DNA of 64,000 nt from the NCBI GenBank assembly GCA_016124445.1, contig WGNR01000012.1:1-64000 (forward strand), given 5' to 3'. Shown here piece after piece: positions 28,640 through 39,400 of this stretch; position 1 is the first letter of the stretch, and every line of letters starts with the position of its first letter. Source of the stretch: a bacterium. GTDB taxonomy: Bacteria > Planctomycetota > Planctomycetia > Pirellulales > Pirellulaceae. Below the pieces are notes generated by a model. The model was not told where the DNA came from and searched no databases. It worked only from the letters and a program-made list of their open reading frames with translations. The position numbers were made by a program, and so were the translations under genes.

Positions 28640-29275
28640 TTACTCGCTCTCGCCACCCTTGGAACGCAGGGCATCCAAAGCGGCCTTGGTGATGACCAGC
28701 TTGCGAGGACGTAGCACCGAGTAGGCGTTCAAATCAGCGACCGGGCTGACAGAAACCCCTTCAATGTTGCGAGCACTGCGGTAAAACACCGGATCGTGCT
28801 TTTCCAACGCGATGGCAATCTTCTGACCGTAAATACCCAGGGCCTTCAAGGCTCCGGCGACTTCTTTCGTCTTGATCTCGGACTGGGCCAGGTTATCGAC
28901 AACGACAACCTGTTGCCCCTGAATCTTGCTGGCAATCGCCATGCGAGTCGCGAGCTTCAAGGCCTTCTTGTTCAAACGGTACGAATAATCGCGAGGACGA
29001 ATCGCAAAGATGTGACCACCGCCACGGCGGACGCCGCTACGCTTGGAACCGGCACGTGCGTTACCGGTACCCTTTTGGCGATACATCTTCTTGGTCGAAC
29101 CAGCGACTTCTGCGCGTGTCTTGGTGCGGTGCGTACCTTGGCGAAGGTTCGCCTGGTACATCACGACGGCGTCGTGCAGCAACTGCTTGTTGATCGACGG
29201 AGCGATTTCTGCCGGGTCAAGCTCGTACTTGCCGACTTCCTTTCCGCTCTTGTCAAAAATGGGCAAACTGACCAT
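28640..29275 (-). CDS. rplD: 50S ribosomal protein L4
   Basis: The 211-residue product is L4, whose loop lines the exit tunnel. KTRAEVAGSTKKMYRQKGTGNAR followed by GSKRSGVRRGGGHIF is the conserved tunnel loop. In gamma-proteobacteria L4 also represses the S10 operon; whether it does so here is unknown, although the rpsJ leader holds a palindrome. Spacers on both sides are 66 bp. Confidence 0.97.
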   Translation of the reverse strand: MVSLPIFDKSGKEVGKYELDPAEIAPSINKQLLHDAVVMYQANLRQGTHRTKTRAEVAGSTKKMYRQKGTGNARAGSKRSGVRRGGGHIFAIRPRDYSYRLNKKALKLATRMAIASKIQGQQVVVVDNLAQSEIKTKEVAGALKALGIYGQKIAIALEKHDPVFYRSARNIEGVSVSPVADLNAYSVLRPRKLVITKAALDALRSKGGESE

Positions 29276-29341
29276 GGGATTGTTCTTTCACGCGAGGGGC
29301 GCGACTTGTTTCCTATGCCGGACCACTAACAAAGGGTGCTG

Positions 29342-30031
29342 TTAACGGACCATGTTGGTTTCACGAACGATCACATATCCGCCGTTGGGGCCAGGAACGG
29401 CACCATAAAGCAGAATTACGCCGTTTTCTTCGTCGACTTTGACGACCTTCAGGTTGCGGGTCGTGACGCGAGCATTGCCGTACTGGCCGCTCATCTTCAA
29501 ACCCTTAAATGTTCGACTGGGGTAGGCACTGCAACCGGTACCACCTGTGTGACGGTGAACCTTCTTCACACCGTGGGTAGCTCGCTGACCGGCAAAGTTG
29601 TGCCGCTTCATCACACCAGCGTAACCGCGACCGCGGCTGGTTCCGATGACGTCAACGCTTGTAGCATCAGCCAGAACACCAATGCCGATTTCCTGACCCA
29701 CTTCGTAGCCTTCGATCGAGCCACGCAGTTCGCGAATGAATCGCTTCGGTTCGCAGTTGGGCTTGGCAGCAGCTTCGCCGCCGGCAGCGGCCAGACTTTT
29801 GGCTCGCTTGCTGGAGAGAGGGGCAACGTGACCACGTTCGCTGCGAATCGCCAGGCGGCGAGGCTTGTCGTCGTAACCGAGCTGAACTGCTTCGTACCCA
29901 TCCCGCTCGACGGTTCGCACCTGAAGAACGTGACAGGGTCCTGCTTGAACAACCGTTACCGGGATAACTTCGCCAGATTCATTGTAAATCTGGGTCATCC
30001 CGACCTTACGGCCGAGTATGCCTTTTGCCAT
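29342..30031 (-). CDS. rplC: 50S ribosomal protein L3
   Basis: The 229-residue product is L3, an assembly initiator reaching towards the peptidyl-transferase centre. MAKGILGRKVGMTQIYNESG opens it. The block RGYAGVMKRHNFAGQRATHG and the later GCSAYPSRTFKGLKMSGQYG mark the family. It follows rpsJ by 114 bp. Confidence 0.97.
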   Translation of the reverse strand: MAKGILGRKVGMTQIYNESGEVIPVTVVQAGPCHVLQVRTVERDGYEAVQLGYDDKPRRLAIRSERGHVAPLSSKRAKSLAAAGGEAAAKPNCEPKRFIRELRGSIEGYEVGQEIGIGVLADATSVDVIGTSRGRGYAGVMKRHNFAGQRATHGVKKVHRHTGGTGCSAYPSRTFKGLKMSGQYGNARVTTRNLKVVKVDEENGVILLYGAVPGPNGGYVIVRETNMVR

Positions 30032-30145
30032 GATTCGTCGCCTTGTAGTCCGTTGCTCGCCCGGATGGATTAGCCGAGTTGACTAATTACCACCCGAAGC
30101 TTCCAGCCATCCAAAGACTCTTTAAAACGAGCTGTGAAGTAAAAC

Positions 30146-30463
30146 TTATCGGGTTGTTGCCTTGATCTTGATATCGACACCAGCCGGCAGATTCAGCTTA
30201 TTGAGCGATTCGATCGTCTTGGCGGTAGCCTGGACGATGTCGATCAGACGCTTGTGCGTCCGCACTTCAAACTGCTGACGGGCCTTCTTGTCGATATGCG
30301 GACCCGACAGAACGGTGTATCGTTCAATGCGAGTCGGCAACGGAATGGGACCATGTACCTCGGAATGGGTCCGCTTCGCCGTATCGACGATATCGAGAGC
30401 ACTCTGATCCAAGATCGAGTGATCGTAAGCTTCCATCCGAATGCGAATAATCTCTTTCGCCAC
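30146..30463 (-). CDS. rpsJ: 30S ribosomal protein S10
   Basis: The product is S10 (105 residues), a 30S head protein that also pairs with NusB in antitermination. Blocks [39 protein letters not shown] and [20 protein letters not shown] identify it. The GTG at 30463 is taken as start because it places the family's AKEIIRIR strand at the N-terminus; the 67 codons upstream in frame have no family match. The leader of about 88 bases runs from the strong promoter at 30558-30586 and holds a palindrome. Confidence 0.94.
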   Translation of the reverse strand: MAKEIIRIRMEAYDHSILDQSALDIVDTAKRTHSEVHGPIPLPTRIERYTVLSGPHIDKKARQQFEVRTHKRLIDIVQATAKTIESLNKLNLPAGVDIKIKATTR

Positions 30464-30487
30464 GCTACTGATCCCTATTAACTGCTT

Positions 30488-30501
30488 CCCGGAATTCCGG
30501 G
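30488..30501. promoter_or_regulatory. 14-bp palindrome in the rpsJ leader
   Basis: The perfect palindrome CCCGGAATTCCGGG lies 24 bases upstream of the GTG start of rpsJ, inside the predicted transcript. It could be a protein-binding element or part of a leader fold that controls S10 operon expression. Confidence 0.4.
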
Positions 30502-30557
30502 GCTGGTAAATTCTTCTTGCTCCCTGCTGGCTCTTAGAGCTGGGCGGGAAACAGATG

Positions 30558-30586
30558 ATATTAAGAGTCGCGGCGAACTTCGTCAA
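30558..30586 (-). promoter_or_regulatory. strong sigma70-type promoter of the S10 operon
   Basis: On the minus strand TTGACG (30581-30586) and TAATAT (30558-30563) are separated by exactly 17 bases. Transcription should start near 30551, giving a leader of about 88 bases before the rpsJ GTG. This is among the clearest promoters in the window. Confidence 0.7.
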
Positions 30587-30770
30587 TGGGCCGAGGTTCT
30601 TATTTCGAACCTTTTTCGAAGCAGCGTCTCGATCACGCTGAAAACCGCGTTTTTCCCGAACCAAACGTGGTTTTGAGGCCCCCTATGCCAGCACGCAAAT
30701 GGGGAAAGGATGTTGCATCTTTCCTAGCTTGAAATGTCATCGTTAGACTTCGCTGGCATCAAACTGGATA

Positions 30771-31052
30771 ATGACGCTTGAGGTTCGTCCATTTTCTGCG
30801 CCAGGCCCGGTGAGAACGGTGAGCAAGCCATATCGATTTCAGTTCAATCTCAAGCAGATCTTCATGCTGACGCTCGTTTGCGCCATCCTGGCGTGGGGCT
30901 TGTGTCAATTTGGCGGCAATCTCGAGCACTTTGCCGCCACACTGGTGCTGCTGATGTTGATTGGATACTACCTGACCAATGCGGCGATTATCGTTTGGGC
31001 GAACATTTACCCCGCTATACAAGAACCTGACGAGGCGATCCGGGACGACTGA
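30771..31052 (+). CDS. small membrane protein, hypothetical
   Basis: A 93-residue frame with a planctomycete-type N-terminal pattern: a YRFQFNLKQIFMLTLVCAIL block in which RFQF-N-L-K leads into a membrane helix, a second helix AATLVLLMLIGYYLTNAAII, and a short acidic C-terminus. The true start could be the GTG at 30819, right before that block. It is one of only a few plus-strand genes here and converges with the membrane protein gene at 31072. Function unknown. Confidence 0.6.
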   Translation: MTLEVRPFSAPGPVRTVSKPYRFQFNLKQIFMLTLVCAILAWGLCQFGGNLEHFAATLVLLMLIGYYLTNAAIIVWANIYPAIQEPDEAIRDD

Positions 31053-31071
31053 TTCGTCACGACCCACCCGT

Positions 31072-32823
31072 TTAAGGGAAACTCCGGGTCCCCTTGCGCC
31101 GCTGCTCTCGAATCTGCTCGTAGGTGAACGACTGTTCGCGCAAGCGCTGGCTGCTCTTCTCTTGCTCGACGTCGACACCATTTCGCTCGAGGTACGCCGC
31201 CAGGCGTTTGGCCGCCTCTTGAGAGTCATCGCGATCTTGCTGCGAAATCAGGATCCAGGCCCCCACGATGTCGTTTGTCTGAAACGATATTGCGTCTGGC
31301 GTTGGCTTCAGAAGCGGATGAATAACCGACGTCAGTCGTCCGAAGAGCAGGATCACCAGCAGTGCCACGACTGGTGCCAAGTGCTGAAGCACCCAGACAG
31401 GCTGAGACAGCCTTAGTTTCCCATACACAAACCCAGCCACGACCGCCAAGATTGGCAGAAGCAACGCCCAGCGGATTCCTGCGTATCCTCGAATAAGCAA
31501 ATAAGCCAATGTCAGCCCCGCGAGAACGACAGTCAGCCATTCGGTGGAAGATTTGGGCCAGATGCAAAAGAAGGCCAAGCCGAAACTCACGGCGACGACG
31601 GCCAGTTGATAACTCAGAACGATATCAACCGTCTGCCCCCAATAGCCCGCCAGAAAATCGTGCCACGTCAGGTAATCGGCGGGTCCCTGCATCATCGCCA
31701 GGAACGACCAGCCCGAGCACACACCAACGACAACCGAGGCCAATACCTGCCACTTCTGCGCGTGATGCAGCATGCCCACGACGACAATCGAAGCCGGAAT
31801 GCCCATCAAGTAAAGTCCGCGCAAGCCGAAGCCGTACGTGCTGCACCACCAGTAATAACTTCCCTGAAACCAAACGTTGATGGCGACCGCAATCAGGCTG
31901 AGTGCCCCCAGGCCGACCGAAGACCACTGCTTCTGACGAGCCTGCTGGATTGTCCAAATGAAAAGGGCAACCAGGCCAATGCCAACCAGCGGATGAATGG
32001 GAATCTCTCCGTGCAGGCTATCGAACAGCACGTTATCGATGTAGCGCGGATGGGCGAAGTCGAGCGATCGAAACTCATCATCGCCATACGAATAAGGCGA
32101 ACGCCACGGATTGCCGGTTATCCAATAGTTTGCCGTTCCGATCTGCAGCAGTGCGACGCCGATGAACACCGTCGAGATTGCCAGTGAACGCAGGCGGCCT
32201 GCGCCCGACTCCTGAAACCAACCAACCAAAAGGACCGGCCAGGCATAGACGCCCAGGTAGGGGCGGATGATCAGCAGCAGGTAAGTCGCCGAACCAATCG
32301 CCCACCAGTTCACATTTTCCTTCCGCTTCCAGATCAGCACCGTTTGATACAGCAAGATGCCTGCGGGAAACAGCGAGAGCGATTCCGACGAGATGCTACG
32401 ACTGTAGTAGCCCAACGGGGTCGCGACGAAGGCAATCAGCACACCGAGCAGTGCCAGCTTGTCATCAAAGGCTTCACGAAGGCTGGCGTAAAACAGCGTC
32501 CAGAAGCAAGCGGTGTAGAAAGCTCCGGCGATCGCCACGACCCAGATCGGATCGAAGTGAAACGGAAAGAGTGCGAAGTAGAACGGCGCCAGCAAAAGCC
32601 CTGGGCCGCTGCTCCATTGATACGGCGGAATGCCCGTCGGCGAAACGTACCCGCCAGAGTCCCAGAGAATCCGCCCTTCGTAGGTCGTGTTCGCCCAGTA
32701 TTGATAGTAAAGACTGTCGACCCCTTCCTGCAGCGAACCGAGGAAGCACAGAATCGCGAAAGCAAAAACGACCGCCGGAAATACGCGAGAAAACGTTGCC
32801 TGATCAGATTTTTCCATTGTCAT
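31072..32823 (-). CDS. multi-pass membrane protein, possibly GT-C glycosyltransferase-like
   Basis: A 583-residue integral membrane protein with about 12-14 hydrophobic helices. The first periplasmic loop (YEGRILWDSGGYVSPTG) and a segment with YYSRSISSESLSLFP are reminiscent of GT-C type enzymes such as dolichyl-mannosyltransferase-like proteins, but the usual DD or DE catalytic motif is not obvious, so the class is uncertain. The C-terminal 70 residues are soluble, charged and rich in Arg and Gln. It begins 27 bp after fusA and is likely co-transcribed with it, an unusual passenger between fusA and rpsJ. Confidence 0.75.
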   Translation of the reverse strand: MTMEKSDQATFSRVFPAVVFAFAILCFLGSLQEGVDSLYYQYWANTTYEGRILWDSGGYVSPTGIPPYQWSSGPGLLLAPFYFALFPFHFDPIWVVAIAGAFYTACFWTLFYASLREAFDDKLALLGVLIAFVATPLGYYSRSISSESLSLFPAGILLYQTVLIWKRKENVNWWAIGSATYLLLIIRPYLGVYAWPVLLVGWFQESGAGRLRSLAISTVFIGVALLQIGTANYWITGNPWRSPYSYGDDEFRSLDFAHPRYIDNVLFDSLHGEIPIHPLVGIGLVALFIWTIQQARQKQWSSVGLGALSLIAVAINVWFQGSYYWWCSTYGFGLRGLYLMGIPASIVVVGMLHHAQKWQVLASVVVGVCSGWSFLAMMQGPADYLTWHDFLAGYWGQTVDIVLSYQLAVVAVSFGLAFFCIWPKSSTEWLTVVLAGLTLAYLLIRGYAGIRWALLLPILAVVAGFVYGKLRLSQPVWVLQHLAPVVALLVILLFGRLTSVIHPLLKPTPDAISFQTNDIVGAWILISQQDRDDSQEAAKRLAAYLERNGVDVEQEKSSQRLREQSFTYEQIREQRRKGTRSFP

Positions 32824-32850
32824 TTCTGCCGCTCTACTTCATGGGCAACC

Positions 32851-34929
32851 TTACATGAACTGCTTGACCATCTCAGGCGGGGCAGGGGCGTACTTGAGCG
32901 GTTCCATGCTGCTCGAAGCGCGGCCTTGGCTCAGGCTTCGCATCGCGCTGGAATAGCCAAACAATTCGGCCAGCGGGGCATGGGCCTCGATGATCGCATC
33001 GCCAGCGCGGTTTTCGGTTTTGGCGATTTCGCCGCGACGCTTCATGATGTCGCCGACAAAGTCCCCCATGTAATCTTCGGGGGTGGTGATCGTCAACTTC
33101 ATGATCGGTTCCAGCAGCGTCGGACCGGCTGCCTGCAGCCCCTTCTCAAACGCGTCGCCCGCCGCGATCGCGAAGGCTGTCTCGGTCGAGCCAACTTCGG
33201 CCGTTTCGCCACCCAGGATCGTGATCTTCAGGTCCGCCAGCGGAAATCCTCCGATGATACCGCCGCCGACCGCGCGGCTCTTGAGTTCTTCCATGGCCGC
33301 TTCGACCAGGTCGAATGGAACGTCATCGGGTGAAACCTTCGAGATCACAATCACCGGCTGCTGCTGGTTCGGCACATGCTCGACCTGGATCGTCAACTTG
33401 GCGAACAACTGGTGTCCTTGAATGATCCGGTGGCACTCGCCGGTAACCTTGGCGGACGCGCCGATCGTTTCGCGGTAGCTGACCCGCGGCTTATGAACTT
33501 TGACGTTCAGTTTGAAATCTCGCAGCAGGCGATGGCGAATCACTTCCAGGTGTAACTCGCCCATACCACTGATGATCGTCTGACCGGTGTCGGGGTTTTC
33601 GTTGGCGGCAAAGGTCGGGTCTTGCCGCCGCATCATCGCCAGCGTTTCGGAAAGCTTGTCACGATCGGCCGAAGATTCCGGTTCGATCGCCATGCCGATG
33701 ACCGTTTCCGGGAACTTGATCGACTCGAGCAAGATCGGATTGCGGGTATCGCACAGCGTGTCGCCGGTGACCGAATGCCGCAGCCCAATAATGCCGACGA
33801 TGTCGCCAGTGCCGACGTGGTCGACTTGTTCCTTCCGCGAAGCTTGAATGTGCCACAGTTGGGCGCAGTTCTCTTTCACGTCGCGGCCTGGGTTGAGCAG
33901 CCGCGAGTTCGGCTTTAGTTCGCCCGAGTAAACTCGGACCCAGGTCATATCGCCATGCTTGGCCGGCAGAACCTTGAATACCAAACCGCAGAACGGTTCT
34001 TGCGGATCAGGCGCACGCGTCTCAGACTGGTTCTTCTTGGCCGGGTTGGTTCCGACGACCGGTGGAACATCTTTCGGGCTGGGCAGGTAGTAGGTGACCG
34101 CGTCAAGGATCGGTTGGACACCAATGCCATCCAGCGCCGAACCACACAGGACCGGTTGCAGCAGCCGAGCGAGCGTTGCTTCCCGTAGCACCTTGCGAAT
34201 CAGCTCGGTCGGAATCGGCTCTTCCGACAGGCTCAGCTCCATTAGTTCGTTGCTGTGATCGTACAGCTTTTCCAACAGGTTATCACGCCACTTTTGGGCC
34301 TTGTCGGCGTACTCTTCGGGAATGTCGAGCACCTCGAGCGTGCGATCCTGGTCCCCTTCGCCGAAGTGGAGCATCTTCATTTCGATCAGATCGATCACGC
34401 CCCGAAAGGCATCGGCCAGGTGCGGCGGACCGGCACCGACCGGGATTTGAATCGGCACCGGGTTTGCTTTCAGGCGTTTTTCGATCTCTTCCAGCACCGG
34501 GTAGAAGTCGGCCCCTTCGCGATCCATCTTATTGATGAACGCGATTCGCGGAACCTTGTAGCGGTCGGCCTGACGCCAGACCGTTTCGCTTTGCGCTTCA
34601 ACCCCTTCGCGAGCGCTGAACACCACGACACCCCCGTCCAGCACACGCAAGCAGCGTTCGACCTCGGCCGTGAAGTCGACGTGTCCCGGAGTATCGATCA
34701 AGTTGATCGTGCAGTCTTTCCAGGGAAACGTCACACAGGCCGAGTAAATCGTGATGCCACGTTCCGCTTCCTCTTCATCGAAGTCCGTGGTCGTGGTCCC
34801 CTTGTCGACTTCGCCCACCTTGTGCGAAGCCCCACTGTAGAACAGCATCCGCTCGGTCACCGTCGTCTTGCCGGCGTCGATGTGGGCAATCACCCCAATG
34901 TTTCGGATGTCTTCAAGTTTACGAGCCAT
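32851..34929 (-). CDS. fusA: translation elongation factor G
   Basis: The 692-residue GTPase drives ribosomal translocation. G1 [10 protein letters not shown]3 DTPGHVDF and G4 NKMDREG are intact. The ATG at 34929 gives the usual [20 protein letters not shown] start; 56 upstream in-frame codons are not conserved. The switch region ([18 protein letters not shown], then [17 protein letters not shown]) differs from the common EF-G and recalls the EF-G paralogues shared by spirochaetes, planctomycetes and delta-proteobacteria (spdEFG). A domain tree would decide. It is split from rpsG by 335 bp that hold a terminator and a repeat. Confidence 0.95.
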   Translation of the reverse strand: MARKLEDIRNIGVIAHIDAGKTTVTERMLFYSGASHKVGEVDKGTTTTDFDEEEAERGITIYSACVTFPWKDCTINLIDTPGHVDFTAEVERCLRVLDGGVVVFSAREGVEAQSETVWRQADRYKVPRIAFINKMDREGADFYPVLEEIEKRLKANPVPIQIPVGAGPPHLADAFRGVIDLIEMKMLHFGEGDQDRTLEVLDIPEEYADKAQKWRDNLLEKLYDHSNELMELSLSEEPIPTELIRKVLREATLARLLQPVLCGSALDGIGVQPILDAVTYYLPSPKDVPPVVGTNPAKKNQSETRAPDPQEPFCGLVFKVLPAKHGDMTWVRVYSGELKPNSRLLNPGRDVKENCAQLWHIQASRKEQVDHVGTGDIVGIIGLRHSVTGDTLCDTRNPILLESIKFPETVIGMAIEPESSADRDKLSETLAMMRRQDPTFAANENPDTGQTIISGMGELHLEVIRHRLLRDFKLNVKVHKPRVSYRETIGASAKVTGECHRIIQGHQLFAKLTIQVEHVPNQQQPVIVISKVSPDDVPFDLVEAAMEELKSRAVGGGIIGGFPLADLKITILGGETAEVGSTETAFAIAAGDAFEKGLQAAGPTLLEPIMKLTITTPEDYMGDFVGDIMKRRGEIAKTENRAGDAIIEAHAPLAELFGYSSAMRSLSQGRASSSMEPLKYAPAPPEMVKQFM

Positions 34930-35064
34930 GACTCTACTGCCAGCCGCACACGGCCGGACCTTTTCTGCTGCGGGAAAAACGGCAAACGGGAAAAAACTAT
35001 TGTGTCGACTTACGATCGATTCGCCTACGCCCCGAATCGGCGGGACCTTGCTCCCGCAGCTCTC

Positions 35065-35162
35065 GTAGGGTGCGAGCAGCGACGCGCATCGCACCAAATG
35101 CGGTCTCGAACATAGTCCAGTGGTGCGATTCGTTCGGCTTCGCCGCGCTTCTCACACCCTAC
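35065..35162. repeat. MITE/REP-like repeat, copy 2
   Basis: A 98-bp element starting GTAGGGTGCGAGC and ending CTCACACCCTAC, with ends that are inverted repeats. It matches the reverse complement of 2041-2137 along its length, so the copies are in opposite orientation. It lies between the rpsG terminator and fusA, upstream of the fusA start. A shorter half-match (TTTCACACCCTAGG) follows directly after the right end at about 35170-35182, which could be a partial second end. Confidence 0.75.
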
Positions 35163-35217
35163 GATTCTCTTTCACACCCTAGGTTTTGTTGATCGAGTTT
35201 TGCTTCGATCGGCGCAT

Positions 35218-35252
35218 AAAAAAAGCCGTACTCTTTTACCAAGCACGGCTTT
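35218..35252 (-). terminator. terminator after rpsG
   Basis: On the minus strand AAAGCCGT and ACGGCTTT pair around a 15-base loop and are followed by TTTTATG. It lies 13 bp after the rpsG stop, so fusA is probably transcribed from its own promoter. Confidence 0.75.
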
Positions 35253-35264
35253 CGTGGTTCGGTC

Positions 35265-35735
35265 TTACCAGGCGAAGTGGGCGAATGCCTTATTCGCGTC
35301 GGCCATGCGGTGAACGTTTTCACGTTTGGTGTATGCGGAACCTTCGCGGTTGTAAGCGGAGAACAATTCGTCGGCCAGCTTCAAGTGAGTTGGACGGCCC
35401 TTCTTTTCGCGAACGGCGCCCAAAAGCCAACGAATGGCAAGCGACTGCTGACGGGTACGATTGACCTGCATCGGAACCTGGTAAGCGGCACCACCGACTC
35501 GCTTCGAGCGAACTTCGATGTGCGGCTTGACGTTCTCGACAGCCTGGGTGAAGACGTCGATCGGCTCTTGTTCCGGCAAACGCTTCTTCAGTTCGTCCAT
35601 GGCACCGTAGAAAACTTCCTGAGCGGTCGTCTTCTTGCCATCCTGCATCAGGCAGTTGATGAACTTGCTGGCCAGGATCGACTTGAACTGCGGATCTGGC
35701 TTCAACGTTTCGCGGCTGGCGGTGATCTTACCCAT
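35265..35735 (-). CDS. rpsG: 30S ribosomal protein S7
   Basis: The 156-residue product is S7, the head assembly initiator near the exit site. [20 protein letters not shown]-like text is seen early ([12 protein letters not shown]), then [18 protein letters not shown] and the C-terminal [20 protein letters not shown]. Normal length. It follows rpsL by 92 bp and ends at a terminator. Confidence 0.97.
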   Translation of the reverse strand: MGKITASRETLKPDPQFKSILASKFINCLMQDGKKTTAQEVFYGAMDELKKRLPEQEPIDVFTQAVENVKPHIEVRSKRVGGAAYQVPMQVNRTRQQSLAIRWLLGAVREKKGRPTHLKLADELFSAYNREGSAYTKRENVHRMADANKAFAHFAW

Positions 35736-35827
35736 CGTTGGTAACTAACTGCTTACTGTTGGTTCGGTATCGGGATGTTTCGTTAGGGGCGAATCGGCCG
35801 GGGCACTTGGCCCGGTGCGAGTCGCGT

Positions 35828-36196
35828 TTAGCTCTTCTTCGCACCGTAACGGCTACGCGACTGCTTACGGCCGTTGACGCCCAGGGCATCGAGGGCACCA
35901 CGGACGACCTGGTAACGCACACCTGGCAGGTCGCGAACACGACCGCCGCGGACCAGCACGATCGAGTGTTCCTGCAGGCTGTGACCTTCGCCCGGGATGT
36001 ACACGGTGACTTCTTTCTGATTCGACAGACGCACACGAGCGATCTTCCGCAGAGCCGAGTTCGGCTTCTTGGGGGTCATCGTGCGGACCTGCAAACAGAC
36101 ACCACGCTTCTGCGGGCACTTCTCCAACACAGGAGACTTGCTGAACTTACGTTTCTTCTTCCGCGGCTTACGAACAAGCTGATTGATGGTGGGCAT
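35828..36196 (-). CDS. rpsL: 30S ribosomal protein S12
   Basis: The 122-residue product is S12 of the decoding centre. [39 protein letters not shown] (the first streptomycin-resistance hot spot region, Lys-Pro-Asn-Ser) and [19 protein letters not shown] are diagnostic. The ATG at 36196 gives the family start; the upstream extension is not conserved. Its promoter is at 36291-36318, with a leader hairpin (CTTCCCA/TGGGAAG at 36264-36284). Confidence 0.97.
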   Translation of the reverse strand: MPTINQLVRKPRKKKRKFSKSPVLEKCPQKRGVCLQVRTMTPKKPNSALRKIARVRLSNQKEVTVYIPGEGHSLQEHSIVLVRGGRVRDLPGVRYQVVRGALDALGVNGRKQSRSRYGAKKS

Positions 36197-36290
36197 AAAG
36201 TCGTCGTTACTTCTAATCTGGGATGGCCATACTGGCCAACCGACTAATGTTTGCTTACTGTCGCTTCCCAAGTGAAATGGGAAGCCTTTT

Positions 36291-36318
36291 AAATTACCGG
36301 ATTGCTGGTGACTGTCAA
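36291..36318 (-). promoter_or_regulatory. probable promoter of rpsL
   Basis: On the minus strand a consensus TTGACA (36313-36318) is followed after 16 bases by TAATTT (36291-36296), a weaker -10. It lies downstream of the rpoC terminator and 95 bases before the rpsL ATG. The -10 match is only partial. Confidence 0.5.
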
Positions 36319-36378
36319 CCCGTGATGGGCGTTTCACGCGAAAACGATCCACCAAGCTGACATGCCGCCGGCGGAGGC

Positions 36379-36411
36379 AAAAAACACATGGTCACGCGAA
36401 CGTGACCATGT
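36379..36411 (-). terminator. terminator of the rplK-rpoC operon
   Basis: On the minus strand ACATGGTCACG and CGTGACCATGT form an 11-bp stem around a 4-base loop; after the stem GTTTTTTGC gives a T-run. It begins 67 bp after the rpoC stop. Confidence 0.8.
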
Positions 36412-36477
36412 TTATTGATTGCAATTGGCCTGGGCGTCTTAAATTGCCCAGTCGCCATTTTTGGCCGACCTGACGGC

Positions 36478-39400
36478 TTAAAATTCGTCGCTACCCGGAT
36501 CGAAACCTTCGCCTTCTTGGGGCGGCTGAGGCGGCATCTGGGGAGGAACCGGAGGTTCACCATAGGTTGGGCCTTCGGTCGCCGGAATCGATCCGCCGCC
36601 GCCACCCAACAGGCTTTCCAGCCCCGGAGCAGGGGCCATTTCCGAAATCGCAGCTGGGCCGTGAGCACCGGCACCGTTGCCTTCGCTGCCGTCCTGCAGA
36701 AGCGGGAAGCTTTCTTCCAGGGTTCGTTCGCGGGTTCGCGAAGCCAATTCGGCCAACGCCTCCGGATTGATCCGGACTTCCGAGTCCTGGAAGGTGCGGA
36801 AACCGGTACCGGCGGGGATCAAGTGACCCAGGATTACGTTTTCCTTCAGACCGATCAGTTCGTCGACCTTGCCCGCCAATGCGGCTTCGGTCAGCACCTT
36901 GGTCGTTTCCTGGAAAGAAGCAGCCGAGATAAAGCTGGAGCTTTGAACGGCCGCCTTGGTGATACCCAGAAGCTGCGTCGAAGCACTCGCCGCGGCTGGC
37001 TTGGATCCCTTGGCCGGGTTTCCGCCCAGCGTTTCGATCTGGCTGTTTTCCTGTTCCAGAGCTTCCTTCGGAACGATCATGCCTTCGGTGAACTGCTGCG
37101 AGTCGCCGGTGCCCGAAATCTTCAGGCAGCGGGAAAGCTGATCGTTGGCTCGGCGGAAATCGAACTTGTCCATCACCAGACCCGGCAACAGGCTGGTATC
37201 GCCCGCCGAGTCGACCATCACCTTTCGCAGCATGCGAGCGACGATGATTTCGATGTGCTTGTCGTTGATTTCCACACGCTGGCTGCGATAGACGCCTTGG
37301 ATTTCGTGCAGCAGGTACTGCTGAACGGCTTCTTCGCCCGAGATCCGCAAGATATCGTGCGGCACCAGCGGACCGTCGATCAGCGACTGGCCGGCCCGGA
37401 CGTAGTCGCCGGTGTGGACCAGGAATCGCTTACCGTGCGGCACCAGGTGTTCGCGTTCGATGCCTGATTCGTTGCGGACGATGATCGTTCGCTTGCCACG
37501 TTTCTTTTCGGACAAGATCTCGACCACGCCGTCGATCTCAGCCATCACGGCCGGGTCTTTCGGCTTACGAGCCTCGAAGATTTCGGTGACTCGCGGCAGA
37601 CCGCCCGTGATGTCCTTAACACCGCCCGATTCACGCGGCGTGCTGGCCACGGTGGTACCGGCCGAAACCTTGGCACCTTCGTCGGCGTCGATGATTGCCT
37701 TTTCCGGCAGGTAGTAAACGTCCAACGGCTTGCCGTCTTCGTCTTCGATCACCAGCTGCGGGTGGAAGTCACCCTTGTGTTCGGTGATCATGCGGCGAGC
37801 GTGACCGGTCGAGTCGTGCTCGATCATCATCGTTTCGCCTTCGACGACGTCTTCGTAGCGGACGCGACCGCCCACTTCGGCAACGATCGGAATCGCGTAC
37901 GGGTTCCAGGAGCAGAGAACCTGGCCGGTTTTGACCTCTTCGTTCTCTTTGACTTCCAGGATCGCACCAGTCGGCACGTCGTAGCTTTCGATTTCACGAC
38001 CCTTGGCATCGACGATCGTGATTTCACCGTTCCGGGTGAGCACGATGTTCTTGCCTTCGTCGTTGGTGGCCGTTCGCATGCGGGTGAATTTGACGAAACC
38101 GCCGCGTTTGGTCTTCTTTTCGTGCTCTTCGGTATCGGTCACCGCCACACCACCGATGTGGAAGGTACGCATCGTCAACTGCGTGCCCGGCTCACCAATA
38201 CTTTGGGCCGCGATGATCCCGACAGCCATGCCTTCTTCGACCTGATCGCCGGTTGACATGTCCATGCCGTAGCAGCATTTGCAGCAGCCCAGGGCACTGT
38301 CGCAAGTCATTGGGCTGCGAACTTGAATACGTTCCAGACCCATCTTTTCGATCTTGCGAGCCGTATCAGGCGTGATCATCTCGTTTTCGCGAACGATCAC
38401 TTCGTCGGTGATCGGGTTCACGATGCTTTGACGGCTCACGCGGCCTTTGATGGCGTCTGCCAGCGAAACTTCGACCTTTTCACCACGGTAAATAACCCCC
38501 TTGGTGATACCCTGGGTTGTTCCGCAGTCGTCCTGCGTGATGACCACGTTCTGGGCAACGTCGGCCAGCTTACGCGTCAGGTAACCAGAGTCGGCCGTCT
38601 TCAAAGCCGTATCGGCCAGACCCTTTCGGGCACCGTGCGTCGACGAGAAGTACTCGAGCACCGTCAGACCTTCGCGGAAGTTCGACTTGATCGGCGTTTC
38701 GATGATTTCACCGCTCGGCTTCGCCATCAGACCACGCATACCGGCCAGCTGACGAATCTGTTCGGTACCACCACGAGCACCCGAGTCGGCCATCAGGTAC
38801 ACCGGGTTGATGTAACCGTGACCACCGCGGTCGTCGTTCTTCATTTCGGTCATCATCTCGGCGGTAATCTGTTCCCGAGCATGCGTCCAGGCATCCAGCA
38901 CCTGGTTGACCCGTTCCTTGTCGGTGATCACGCCGCGTTCGTACAGCTTCTTGAACTTGATCACCTTCTTTTCAGCTTCGCCGATGATCTTGTGCTTCGA
39001 GTCTGGCGTCACCAAGTCGTCGGTGGCGAACGACAGACCGCTGCGGGTCGATTCGCGGAAGCCGAGCTGGTTCATATCGTCCAGCAGGTTGATCGTGGCC
39101 CGGCGACCCAGACGCTGATAGCAGTCTGAAATCACCTTGGACAATTCACTGCTACCCAGCGAATGGTTGTAGAAGTCCATACCGGCGGGCAGCATCTCGT
39201 TGAACAGCACGCGGCCGAACGTGGTTTCGACGATACGGCCGTTGTTTTGCTCGTCGTCTTCCCCCTTCAGCTTGCGGCCTTCGGGCAGACGCACCTTGAT
39301 CAGGGCGTGCAGGTCGATGATGCCCTGGGCGAACGCATAGTCCGCTTCGTCCATCGAGCTGAAGGTCATCCCCTCGCCGGGACGATTGGGCAGACTGATC

